A DNA stretch of 64,000 nucleotides. It comes from Ceratopteris richardii (Eukaryota; Streptophyta; Polypodiopsida; Polypodiales; Pteridaceae). Below, one piece after another: positions 10,602-22,157 of this stretch. The stretch is from assembly GCA_020310875.1 (NCBI GenBank), contig CM035408.1:142783407-142847406 (forward strand), written 5' to 3'. Position 1 is the stretch's first letter; each line of letters begins with the position of its first letter. The notes below the pieces were generated by a model. That model saw only the letters and a program-made list of their open reading frames with translations. It ran no database searches and was not told the origin of the DNA. The translations under genes and the position numbers were made by a program.

Positions 10602-10643
10602 GTTGAGAACTTCGCAGCGGTTTTTGTGAGAATACATGAATAA

Positions 10644-10702
10644 ATGTTAACATTGCAATGGACACCAAAAATGACACCGTGTCCCCGTTACAACATTAAC
10701 AT
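10644..10702 (-). other. Inverted repeat in the pol-ORF3 spacer (element A)
   Basis: Arms 10644-10665 and 10679-10702 pair imperfectly (atgttaacattgcaatgg against ccgttacaacattaacat), with most mismatches allowing G-U pairs. Element B has the same arms at 229-286. It lies about 43 bases upstream of the ORF3 start codon and about 110 bases downstream of the pol stop. It could be a translation or RNA-processing signal, or a relic. Element C has no obvious equivalent. Confidence 0.6.
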
Positions 10703-10813
10703 GAGGTCCGGACGAGGTTAGTAGGTTAATAAGTGCTCGGTGCTGGTGAGTGTAGTTAGGAATTGGATGGACCTACAAGCTAAGCGGAATGATATGATGT
10801 GAGAGTGAAGTGG

Positions 10814-13800
10814 TTAGTAGGTGGTCATGGATTTACAATTGGGGTCCGGGGGTTTGTTACAATTCTTAGGCTGCCAAATGCAGCAGATAGGTTTTGCTCT
10901 AGGTTTCGTAGAGACTCTCGAGAGCTTTATAGGCGTGTCGGCTTGAAAATGAGGCCTTTTAGGGACCCATTTACGAATGATTCTGGTCGTGCGTATTGGC
11001 CTTGGTGTGTTCCTGAGTGTTGACAACGAGTGGAGACCGGCTGTGCAAGTGAATGGATCATACTGTATGGGATATGGTCTTGGTGTAGCTATTTGAGCCC
11101 GCAAACAAGCCTTAGGCACCCAGATTTGTCTTGATTGTGGTCTAGCCTTCATCGACCTCTTGGGCACCCAAATAGACTTCACATTAGCAGAAGAACTTCT
11201 GAAAGACTTCTTATTAGTGTCGTGTTGTTGGTTACTAATAAGAGGCTTTGCCCGTGTGGTTGGCTTGAGTGCAACCGGGTGTCCTCCTTTCCGCACCCAC
11301 ACTTGTTTCACTAGCTGAGACGTTTTGCTGCGCAGGTACTTTTGATCTCCGACATAGGTAGTACTCTGCTTCTTCTGCCTTTGATCCACCTTTGGTTGCT
11401 GCCTCTCTCTGGCCTTTGGAAAAGAAGGGAGTTCCGTTGTGGTTCTGACTCCTTTTTTGAGATCTTCATTCTTCTGCATCACAGAGCCTTGGACAAGAAC
11501 AGCATGGTCAGCTTCGTGTGCACCCCTGGAGGGACCAGGAGTCTGTGCCTTTCCTAGTTCCTTGAGTGCTCCATTATTTAACTCCATTGTAATTCTAGTC
11601 TGATTCACCCATACCTGAAGAAGTCCACTTCTTAGGTTTAAGTTGACTGCTTGGTCATAAATCCAGTCTTGATCCAGGACAAGGGGTTCCGTGAGGTCCT
11701 CGTCTTGGCATACTAGTGCTTTAACTGTCATTGCCTCATCCTGAATATAGAGGGGAAGTTCCACCTCGCCCATGCAAGGGGTTTCCACGCCTCCCAATCC
11801 TATGAGATATGCTTCCACAGGGTTGATAGTTAACTGCAACTCTTGACAGTAAGACAATCTAACAGCACTAGTGGCAGCGCCTGAGTCAATCAAGGCTCTT
11901 GCAGTCCTTGCACTCTTTCCTTGTCCTATATCTACGGTTATGAAAGGACGTCGATCAGTTATCCTACGTGAGTTAACACCTGAAACTTCACACATAGCTA
12001 CGTCATATCCTTGATCTGCATATGCATCTTGCCTAGGGTGCTCTCTACCTTGTCTTCTTAATTTCATTCTTCGTATGCGCTCTAAGGCTTCTGCTTGAGC
12101 TTCTTCTCGAATTCGCTTTTCTTCCTCTCTGCGTTTCTTAGCAGTGTTGAGTCGGCTTAGCATTTCCTCTGTGAGGGGTTCCTGATACAACTTGACTCTG
12201 CATCCGCTAATATAGTTGGGGAGAACATCACCCTCTAAAGTGGCTAGTTGTACTGCTCCACTCGTGGAGATCCTATCGATGATCATAGGTCCGTAGCCTC
12301 TCTTTTCTAGCTTCCTTGCATGTTGTTTCAATGTGTAAACTAAAACTAGATCTCCTGCTTTCAAGCCCTTATCCTTCACATGGGCATCAAAGTATGCCTT
12401 CTGTCGTTTCTTTGCCGCATATATCCCTACAGCTGCTCTCAGTCTTGTTTCTCCTAATCGTTCAAGGTCAAAGATCCTAGAGGAGAGCTCATGACCTGTC
12501 CATTCGTGCTCTTGTGCTATTTTCAATGTAGGTATCAAAAAGTCCAACGGTAGCACCGCGTTTTGGCCGAATACCATCTGAAAGGGGGTGGCTTGGAGTA
12601 CCGTTTTATAGGCGACTCGGTATGCCCAAACAGCATGGTGCAGCTGTTTGTCCCAATCAGAGCGTTTAGTGTTCACTAATTTTGTCAGTACATTGCATAA
12701 GATCTTGTTGGTGCTCTCAGCCTGGCCATTTGCTTGAGGGTGATAGGGGGCAGACTTCTTATGTATTACCAAGAATTCTTGGAGTAGATTTTCAATCACC
12801 TCGTTCAAGAAGAGAGTGCCTCTATCACTAACTAGCTCTATTGGTAGCCCGTATCTAGTGAACACATTCTCAAACAAGAATTTAGCAGTTGTTTGAGCAT
12901 CGTTCTTTGTCGTAGCCTTTACCTCTACCCACTTGGTTAGATAATCTATCGCAACAATGATGTATTCTGCATGAGAACCCTTAGCTGGGGGATTAATAGG
13001 ACCTACGAAGTCTATTCCCCACTTAGAGAACGCACGTCCACCCATCATAGGTTTCAATGGCATCTCATCTTTTCGTATAGGATACTGAGTTCTCTGACAG
13101 ACATCACACCGTTTCACATAGGTATGTGCATCCATGTGAAGGGTAGGCCACCAGAAGCCTGCAAATAATACTGCCTTGGTCACCCGATCTGGTCCAAAGT
13201 GTCCTCCTGCTACACCTTGGTGAGCAGTTTCCAAGATCTTAAGATATTCACTCTCATGGACACACAGTCTTAGGTAACTATCTTTACCGCGTTTGTATAG
13301 ATTATCACCAATGAGTGAGTAATCCCGGGCTTCTTGTTCTAAACTCCTTTTCCTAGCCAAAGTCATGTCTGGAGGGAATGTGTTTGTCCTCAGGAAGGAT
13401 ACTAGAGGTTCGCTCCAATCTGGCACAATGGATACTTGATAAAGAGTAGCGTGTTCCACAGGTGGTTTAGTGCAACAGATTGGGCATTCCTTGCACAACT
13501 TTTGGACATCAGCTTCCATAGTTGGCCAATGCACTCCTAGTCTCCTTAGGGTCTGTAGGGTTTGTTGTTTTGAGTAGTGTTGCTCTAATGCACCTACATG
13601 TGCTAATTGCAACCACTTCGCATACTCGTCCTCTTCTACACAACAAGCCAAGATCCCTTGATCTGTGTGCTTGTACATACTTCCTGCCATGATGTGATAC
13701 TTTTGGGCTTTTACAACCTCTCTATTTCGTGTGTTTACCACTGGATGGTTAGGCCCGTACGTCAATACTGGCACTAAGGGCTTAGCCCACTGCGGTACCA

Positions 13801-15538
13801 CTTCCAAGTTAAACAAGTAAGCATCAGGAAGGTCATCTGATACTCCTTGTGGGGCTTCTCCGGAGGTGAGCCTAGAAAGATGATCAACTCTCAAATGAGT
13901 CCTACCTTTTCTCACCACAACCTCAAAATCATATTCCATTAGTAAGAGAAACCATCTTACTAATCTTCCTGTATTGCATGGCTTGTTCACGAGATATAAC
14001 AATGCTTGGTGATCAGTAAAAAATTTAAACTTATTTGCAAGCAAATAGTGTCTAAATTTCTTGACTGCATATACCATGCCTAAGCCTTCTCTCTCTGTAG
14101 TGGTATAATTCCGTTCAGCTGCATTCAATTGTCTACTGGCATAGGCAATCGGAAGATCCATATTACCTTCACCAGTAGGTTGTGCAAGCACACATCCAAT
14201 GGCATAATTGGATGCATCCACATGAACATGGAAGGGCTTGTTCCAATCTGGTGTGGTTAAGATTGGTGCTGAACATAATCTTTGTTTAAGCTCCTGGAAG
14301 GAGTTCTCACATTCATTAGTCCACTCAAAATTAGTCAGAAGTCCGTACATGGGCTTTGCAATGACAGCGTACATATGAATGAACCGTCGGTAGTAACCAC
14401 AATGCCCCATGAAGGCTTGTACTTCCTTGACATTCCTTGGCCTAGGTAGCTCTGCTATGGCTCTCACTTTCTCTTCGTCAGTAGATATGCCATTCTTTGA
14501 CACTATGTGTCCTAGAATCTTGCCTTGCCTGACCATAAAGACGCACTTTTCTGGGTTCAGGCAGACCTGATATTCTCTACATTTGTCAAAGATTCGTCTG
14601 AGTTCAGGAATATGGGTTTGTCTAATATTGGAATGAGCACAAAGATCATCAACATAGACTTCTAAATTCTTCCTCAGGAACTCTTTAAATACATGGCACA
14701 TCAGCCTCTGGAAGGTTGTTGGTGCATTGGGAAGCCCAAATGGCATTACACGAAAGGCAAATATACCCCATTCTGTGGCAAAAGCTGTCTTGTGCTGATC
14801 TTCTGGAGCTATGGCTACTTGATTGTAGCCCGAAAATCCATCGAGGAAGCTATACACTTCCTTGCCTGCCACTCTTTCCAAGAGATGCTCTGTGATAGGA
14901 AGCGGATAGTTATCTCGAATTGTGGCTGCATTGACCTTCTTCAAGTTAATGCATACACGCAGCTTTCCATTTTTCTTGGGCACCACTACGATGGGGGATA
15001 CCCACTCAGTGTGCTCAATTTCATAGATAAATCCAGCTTCGACCAGTCTATCTATCTCCTCTTTGATCTTAGCAGCGTAGTTATCGTTATATGTATAGGG
15101 CTTTTGCTTAGAGGGTTTAGCATCTGAGGTCATGGGGATAGTGTGTGAGCATATGTCTGGATCAACACCTTTCAAATCCTTGTAACTCCAAGCGAATACA
15201 TCTCTGTATTCTCTTAGCAAGGCTATTAACGCATGCTCTTCTTCCTCTGTTAGGTCATGGCCTATGTACGTGCATCTCTCCTCTCCTTCTTCTAGGGCCA
15301 CTACTATTTTCTTGGTGGTTTCTTTGTTATCATAGGCCTCTCCTGATTGTGCTTCTCGTTTCGGCATTCTGATCATGACTCTCCTGTCATCTATCTCATA
15401 CTTCTTAAAATTTTCTGGGACCTCAAACAAAGATTCTTCCTCTTCGGGTGAGACTTCTCTCTTCTTTCGTTTCTTTCCTTCTTCCTTCGGGGTCACATGT
15501 GTTGCTAGTCTTACATCATTTGTAAGCTCTCCATGCCT
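10814..15538 (-). pseudogene. Element A Pol: RT, RNase H, integrase, second protease, W-x-P-K tail
   Basis: This is the 3' part of one Gag-Pol frame, in frame with Gag and cut off from it by a single TAG at 15539-15541, where element B has CAG. From the Met at 15496 (not a proven start): RT with YVDD at about residue 281, RNase H from about 420, H2C2 module 1 at 636-672, module 2 at 757-800, integrase Asp, Asp and Glu at about 828, 891 and 927, integrase tail to about 1100, a second retropepsin site DSGAA at about 1204, then a basic tail with VWVRK, IWVPK (twice), KWVPK and IWQPK. All catalytic motifs look intact. I call it a pseudogene only because of the upstream stops; stop readthrough is possible but the context (TAGAGG) is not a known readthrough signal. 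Confidence 0.93.
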
Positions 15539-18500
15539 CTAGGGTTGAAATTCTACTTCATGGAAGTATTCTTCATCTGATGCAAATGGTGGGTCCATAA
15601 TGATTGACTCTAGATCGGAGTCACTGGCATCCTCAAATGCATCAGGGCTAGGTTCACATTCTTCTAGAACGGCCTCTCCCATGATTGGCTCTATGGAGAA
15701 GACTGAAATGTCATAGCCATCCTCATCACAGTGAGGTGTCCATTGTTCCTCATTGATGGCTACATCCATTGTTGCCAGGATTTCTGCCCAGCCATGGGGT
15801 TCAAATTCTTCGTCTGGAAAAATTACAGGTGCATAGGCTGGGTCTTGGATTGATCTATGGGTTTCTTTTGCACCTACCTCTCTGGCTGTTTCTCTCTTCT
15901 CTTCATCTACTGCTACTTTGCACATCCATAGGTGGGTGTCTTCATGCATCCAAGAGGATCCAGACCCTATGGAATGCACAGATTCCGTGTCATCTTTAGC
16001 TCTATGGATGGGATTCCATTGAATAGGAGGGACATCTCTATGAGAATAATCTTTGAGATTCACTTTGGTCGTAACACCTAGGTGCTGCAGGTACAAGGAA
16101 TTGGTTCCCCAATCCTGTACCACTTGCAATTGTCGCATAAAAGGTCGTCCCAAGATCATTTCATAGGCATGGTTCTTGCTAAAATCACATATAGCAAATG
16201 TATGCTCAAACTCGACACCACAAGTGGTGAGAGTTAATCCTTCTAGCAATCCTAAGGGTCTCTCAATATGACCATCGGCCATCTGCAATTTCATTCTCGT
16301 TGGCCTGAGTGCTGGCTTGCCCCAACGCTTCCATAGGGAGGTGGTGGCAATTGCAACTCCTGCACCCGAGTCCAAAATTGCCTTGGTGGTGTACTCCTGA
16401 TAAGTAATGGGAAGATAGGTGTTCCCTTCTTCACCTTCACACATATCTCCTATCTTATCCAAGGGTATCTCTGGCACTGTCCTATGTGATCCTACCTGGG
16501 AACGAGATTTTGCTATCTCAGGTGCTTGTTTGGTTACTTGTTTCCACGATTCAGGTCTAACCTTGAGTAGCTCTTCTAACTTGAGATTGCACTGCTCATT
16601 AGTGTTCTTTACTACCTCTGTGTTCCTAGGTATGACTGAATCTTCGTTTCTTACCATGACTGTGGGTGCTCTCATACACGTGGACTTGGCTTCCCATGGG
16701 CCCGTGAAGTGGGGTAATTCCTGTAAAGAATTAGACTCGAAGTCTAATCTTTCTTGAGATTGGGTGCTCTCATGTTCCCCGTAAATAGATGGGATGTCTT
16801 GTGGGAATTGGTCGTGTGCATCATCCACAAGTTCAAAGGGAGGGGCGACTTCACTTTCGTTATCCCATTTATCTTCTTGAATTTCTCGTAGGAAGTCTGG
16901 TGCAAGCCGATTCATAGAAGAAGAAATGTCTGGCTCCGTAGAATTAGGCACATAAGCAACCTGGGAAGGAGGGTTTATTCTATCGTTGCCTCTTTCCTCG
17001 CTCTTATAGATGTTTGGAGCACAAGCTTCCTGGGGAGGATTACTTATTCTATTACTTTTCCGAACAGGCTCATATACTCTCTGAGAAGGAATGTAGGCAA
17101 CCTGTGGAGGTACGTGAGTTTTCGCGGGAGACTCATCTGCCTTTTGGGGGGAAAGATAAGCTTCTTGAGGAGGCACATGGGCTTCCTGAAGAGGCTGGCT
17201 TATCCGTTCTCTTGCCCTTCCCTTTCTTTGAGGGGCAGGTTCCTTTTCTGATTGTGCAATTAGCCTCTCTATTCTTTCTAGCAGTCCATCAAAATGTAGC
17301 TGCGTCTTAGCTGAGCTGGAGATGTTAAAGAGGCGACTAGCTTCAAACATGGTCTGAGCCAATTCCACCATTTTGGCACAAATTTTAGTTCGTTCAAGCT
17401 CTAGCTCGGCTCTAGGGTAGCATTTTTCATGATCGGTTATGGTTGGCCCTTCTTGGATTCTGGCCTGATATGCTTTAAGCATCATATTAAGGTTTTCGGG
17501 AGTGGGATCTGCTAGGACTGATCCTACTCGTGGGGGTGGTGGGTTTAGGTGAGGCGGGTTGGAAAGTGACTGGTCGGATGGTGATGGGAGAAGTGGTGGT
17601 GGGGTAGTGTGAGAGGGAGTTTGAGATGTGAGTTCAGTTATCCTGGCTTTGGTTTCTCTTATGCTTTCCTCAAGTTCACTCATCTTTTTAGCCCATTGTC
17701 TTTTCATTCTTTCTCGACTATCTTTCCACGCTCTAGTCCTTTTCTTAGTTATGCTCTCAGTTTCACTAGCTGTTGGGCTCTTCTCCTGGTCTACCCCTTG
17801 GTTTTGCTGCAATGCTTGAGCTCTAGTGACTACCTGTACTGGAGCAGTGGAAGTCACACTCCCTGAGGAGTCTACTACTAACCCAATAACATTAATAGGA
17901 GTGATTTTTGGCATATTGTTAGGGCAATCTCGTAAGAGATGCTCTTTTCCACAATCTTGGCAAAAGCCTTGGATCGTCACTGATTGGGGTTGTGTAGGTG
18001 GAGGTAAGGGACAATCACGAATGAAGTGATCTCCTTGGCATCTGTAGCACGGTCCTCTTGGGAATGGAGGTCTTACCTGCCTAGGTTGAGGCCTAGGGTT
18101 GGGGTTTGCGTACATGACATTGGCGTAATCCGATTCCCAACTAGATTCATTTGGCTCTTCACTATAGTAAGACTCACCATGTTCAGGAGACTGCATGAAG
18201 TAAGCCTGGGGACTCTCAACATGCGTAGAATCGAAGCTATGGTCACTGGGATCACTTTCTGAAAGCAATGGTGTTATGGGGACTATAGCTCGGTTTAGGT
18301 TTTCCTCTGCTGCTGCATACTTTACCGGAATCACATTAGCTGGAGCTGGGGGTTGTTGTGCTAGCACAGGCTGAGGCCTTTGTTGTTTTTGGTAGGGTTG
18401 GTAGGTTTGCTGAGGCCTAGCATACTGCTGAGGTGGATATTGGTTCTGGTATCTGCCTTGTTGAGGGTATGTTTGAGGGTAGGTTTGCCTCACCGCTTGC

Positions 18501-20308
18501 TTGTTGTATGGGCAGTCTTGTGCTGTGTGATTTGTATATCTTCGTTCGATAGTGCAGTACTGGCTACTAGGGTTTACTTGGGGTTGAGCCATAATGGGAC
18601 ATACATTCGCCATGTGGTCGCCACCACAAGTGTAGCATCTCTTCACAGGAACAAATCTCGGAGTTTGTTTGCTAGAGACACCTAATTTCTGAGCCACTTT
18701 CTCTGCCAGTTCCTCAATTGATGTGGATTGCGTGGAAGAGTGACTAGATGCACTATCTGAATCTTTGTAGATTTTGGAAAGCTCTAGTTCTTCCCCTAGG
18801 TTATCTTCAATGTCAATGCACATGCGTACACACTCTTCTATAGTCCTAGGGTCCTTCAGATACACATAGGATCTCAATTTCGTACTCAACAATCCATCCA
18901 AGAATAAGGCTACTTGTTTAGCTGGTGTGGGTAGTTCCGAGACAGGACATCTTTCAAGATATTGCCTAAATCTTCTTCCTGCAAGTCTCACGGTCTCTTG
19001 AGGGGTTTGCTTGAAGCTGTGAATCAATGAGGAGGTATTGTGTCTTATGCCACTCTTAGAGAACTCTACGATGAAAGCCTCTAGGAGTTGGTCTATGCTC
19101 CTGAACTGTCGCTCATCCAATGGTTGAAACCATGTAAGTGCTGTGTTCCTAAGGGTTAGACCGAAGGCATTGTACTGCGTGAATAGATCCTCCACTTGTT
19201 CAGCTCTCAAGACTTGCTTGAACTCCGCCACATGATCATAGGGATCTCCTGTGCCATCAAAGTAATTCTTCATGGACTTAACTAGCTGGGTTGGCCTCAA
19301 AGTCCTTGTATGCTCTCTAGGTCGTGGTAGAGGGAACTCATCCGCATTTCTTTGATTCCTGTGAGCTCTAAGTGTCCCAGGTTCTACTCTATTCGTTTCC
19401 GTCCTCGTTCTTTCTCTGCCCCCTGAGTTGGCAAAACTTACTTCTGGCCTATCTCTACTTCTGTCTCTTTGAGTTCCATGAGCTTGGGATGTTCCCGCTC
19501 CAGGGTGACCGTAGGACACATGTGATCTTGGTTGGGGAAAAATGATTTCACCTTTCCAAGTGTAAGCATGCCTATCATTTTCTGTCACCACGAAGATCCT
19601 TTCTGAGGCGTGATCTAAGTAGGTCACTCTACCTGGGCTATCCGGATCCTTAAACTCATAGATCATGACAGTTCCTATATCAAATGGTCGATCAGATTTG
19701 TATCTCCAAAAGGCTTCTTCAGTTTCTCGATTCAGAAGAAGATCTATGCTCTTATTGTCTTGGGGGATCCACTCGGGTGTGATAATCCTTGTAAGGACAG
19801 ACTTCCCTCGAGGGGTCCTTGGTTCTACCCCCATGTTTCCTTGCTCTAGGTCCTCTAATTCTGCTTCGGGGAGCACATTTCCAAATTCGTCCGTCCTATC
19901 TGGGTGACTGGTGACTACGTATATGGTTCCTTCTTTGTCCAAGTATGCTCCGTTTTCAAATTTGACAGCCGGGTGCTCTAATCCAATGGATTGATCAGGA
20001 TTCTTAATCTGTACCACAGATCTTCCTAGGCCGTCCTCATAGATGCTAGCACCTATTCGGTTGGTCCTAAGGTATTCCAATTGCATTTTGTAAGGGCCTT
20101 CCACCCTGTGCAGGTATGGCACTCCTGAACTGCCTGTGGGTCTCTCCATACCTTGAGACATCTCTGATTCACTAGTCTCAGAGCTAGGGTAGTACGAGTG
20201 GTGGCTCAACTGCTGGGCTCAAGACCTAGCGGTGTGGTTGACACTAGCCTCTGAAGACCTAAGACTTTGTCTCTCTCTCCCTAGATGTCGCCCTGATCTA
20301 AGGTTCAT
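15539..20308 (-). pseudogene. Element A Gag and protease 1 (two in-frame stops)
   Basis: The likely start is the ATG at 20306-20308 (MNLRSGR), conserved in element C. An in-frame TGA at 20219-20221 breaks the frame after about 29 codons, and a TAG at 15539-15541 ends it. Domains from that start: retrotransposon Gag core at about 350-510, CCHC knuckle CYTCGGDHMANVC at about 555, a variant CTIERRYTNHTAQDC at about 585, knuckles CYRCQGDHFIRDC at about 755 and CQDCGKEHLLRDC at about 785, a charged coiled stretch, repeated P-x-E-A/V-x-(V/I)-P units at about 1070-1150, and a retropepsin with DSGAG at about 1313, a flap ADGHIERPLG and ILGRPF. Gag packages the RNA; the protease matures the polyprotein. 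Confidence 0.93.
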
Positions 20309-22127
20309 AAGCTTAATCGAATAACCCAATTTTGCCCAAGTACAACCTCGTTGCAGAGTTCTTTTGTATCAGTTACTTGATTCTTTTTAGTTGACTCTTG
20401 TGTTAAAATTCTTGTCTGATATCACGTCGCAAGGTATATTTGAGTGTAGTTCCGCACTTAGAGTTGCTCGTTCCACGTTAAGTTCTTTTCCTTTAAAGTT
20501 CTCGATAGTACAAAGATAATGTCCTTAGCTTGAACTTGAGAGTCTTTGTCTGCTTCAAGTTGATAATTGCCTATCGTTGCCCTGACTTACTCCTACCTCA
20601 AGTCGTTCTTAGCCTAAACTAGGAATTGACAAAGAGGGTTGAGAGTTTCCAACCTTTTCTGTCCTGCTTGGTTGCCCTGGAATGCCCAGGAAGTGTGTTC
20701 CCAAGCTTGCACTTACACTTGCTTTGAACGCCTTTCGATGCTCTCAATGGATCTGTAGAGTTCCAAAGTTAGCTTTCATAATTAAATTCCAAAGACAAAA
20801 CCAATGATTCTCATTCTTGTAGCACAAATACTAATTTGCCTAGTGAATTTTAGGAAAACATTTCTTAAGACCCTTGACTTTGATCCCCCTGGGTATGGTC
20901 AACTTCCAAATATCCTAGCAAAAAATCAACGCATTATCTTTATAAAAAACAGTTGAGGGCATGTAGTATATGCCACAAGCTTTCCAACAAGCCCTAGATC
21001 TCAAAAAATGGATGTCGTATGAAAAAGTTATGACCGTTCAGGGTTCTGGGGTTAAGACAGGGTTCAAACAGGATCACTGTGCAATAGGTTTCCCCCAGGT
21101 TGGTTTCCTAAGGCCTCCTTATGTGCTCTAGAGTAAGATGTTTATGCCCACAATTAGTCCATTTTTCTCAATTTTAAAAACCCTAAAAAATTTGTCCAAA
21201 TTGGCTGTCAATCGCGATGGACAGGGCTGTCAATCGCGATGGACAAGAGACAATCGCGATGGACAGGGGTCCAGTCAATCGCGATGGACAGGAGACAATC
21301 GCGATGGACAGAGGGCCAGTCAATCGCGATGGACAGGGGTCCAGTCAATCGCGATGGACAGGAGACAATCGCGATGGACAGAGGGCCAGTCAATCGCGAT
21401 GGACAGGAGACAATCGCGATGGACAGAGGGCCAGTCAATCGCGATGGACAGAGGGTTCAGTCAATCGCGACGGACAGTCAGTCAATCGCGATGGACAGAG
21501 GTTCAGTCAATCGCGATGGACAGGGCTGTCAATCGCGATGGACAGGAGTCAATCGCGATGGACAGAGGTTTCAGTCAATCGCGATGGACAGGGCTGTCAA
21601 TCGCGATGGACAGGAGTCTATCGCGATGGACAGAGGTTCAGTCAATCGCGATGGACTGAAATTTTGCAAATTTTTCAGAAATTTTTGTGGGAATGTGGTG
21701 TGCAGGGTCTCTAGTCTACTGTGGTGCACTCAGATTTACCAAAAGGTGAAAATTTCTGTCAATCGCGATGGACAGAAGTCGGCGACTGCGAGACAGTTCT
21801 GCACATTTCCGTACCTGCGCCACGTGCTGGAGGGGATGATGATGCTGACACCTGCAAGAAAACTCCAAAAGCATACAGAAGATAGCACACGACAGTTCGC
21901 TCTCTCGCTCTCTCTCACAAGTGAAATGAGGGAAATGAAGAGAAGAAGGAGATATAGTAAAAACTGAAATTTTTGCGATGATGGATATGGAGGTGGGAGA
22001 TGGTGACAATGATGGTGGTGATGAAGATGGTGAAGAAAGTAAAAGAAAATCGATGAGAGTGAAGAAAATACCTACAACTCCAACGCGTCAACTCTACGTC
22101 TTACCATCACACGCTCGTCCTCAAAGC
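20309..22127 (-). other. Element A untranslated leader
   Basis: About 1.8 kb lies between the primer site and the Gag start. On the minus strand it has no long credible ORF. It contains the ATCGCGAT minisatellite at 21205-21656 and an isolated unit near 21758. Long leaders with packaging and translation signals are usual in giant plant gypsy elements. The remaining parts, 20320-21200 and 21780-22127, show nothing I recognise. Confidence 0.8.
21205..21656 (-). repeat. ATCGCGAT minisatellite in element A leader
   Basis: I count 20 units of a core tcaatcgcgatggacag with spacers of a few bases (gggctg, gagggccag, gaggttcag, gagacaa). Nineteen units keep the perfect 8-bp palindrome ATCGCGAT; one has gcgac. 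A further unit stands alone near 21758. Open frames across it are repeat artefacts. Element C has a different minisatellite with the same 8-mer in the same place. Confidence 0.95.
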
Positions 22128-22149
22128 TCGATCCCCGGCAACGGCGCCA
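22128..22149 (-). other. Primer-binding site for tRNA-Asp (element A)
   Basis: The plus strand reads tcgatccccggcaacggcgc then ca. From memory this equals the 3' end of plant tRNA-Asp(GUC) including CCA, so the minus-strand RNA is complementary to that tRNA. It is 8 bases from the 5' LTR. The match extends through the T-arm side, longer than the usual 18 bases. Confidence 0.9.
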
Positions 22150-22157
22150 AAATTTGG

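Noticed and set aside
6204..10637. ORF3 as a retroviral-type envelope
   Set aside because: There is no signal peptide, transmembrane segment or furin-like site, and the middle is coiled coil and Pro-rich. Only the position resembles env.
21205..21656. CRISPR-like array (short repeats with spacers)
   Set aside because: The spacers are few, short and themselves repeated, and the array lies inside a plant retrotransposon leader with no cas genes.
21138..21967. Overlapping plus-strand frames of 165-242 codons with NRDGQ/QSRWT repeats
   Set aside because: They are translations of the leader minisatellite on the strand opposite to the element and carry no domain. Several frames are open at once only because the repeat lacks stops.
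22128..22149. tRNA-Asp gene fragment
   Set aside because: Only the 3' end is present, placed exactly next to an LTR; it is a primer-binding site. The same holds at 54349-54366.
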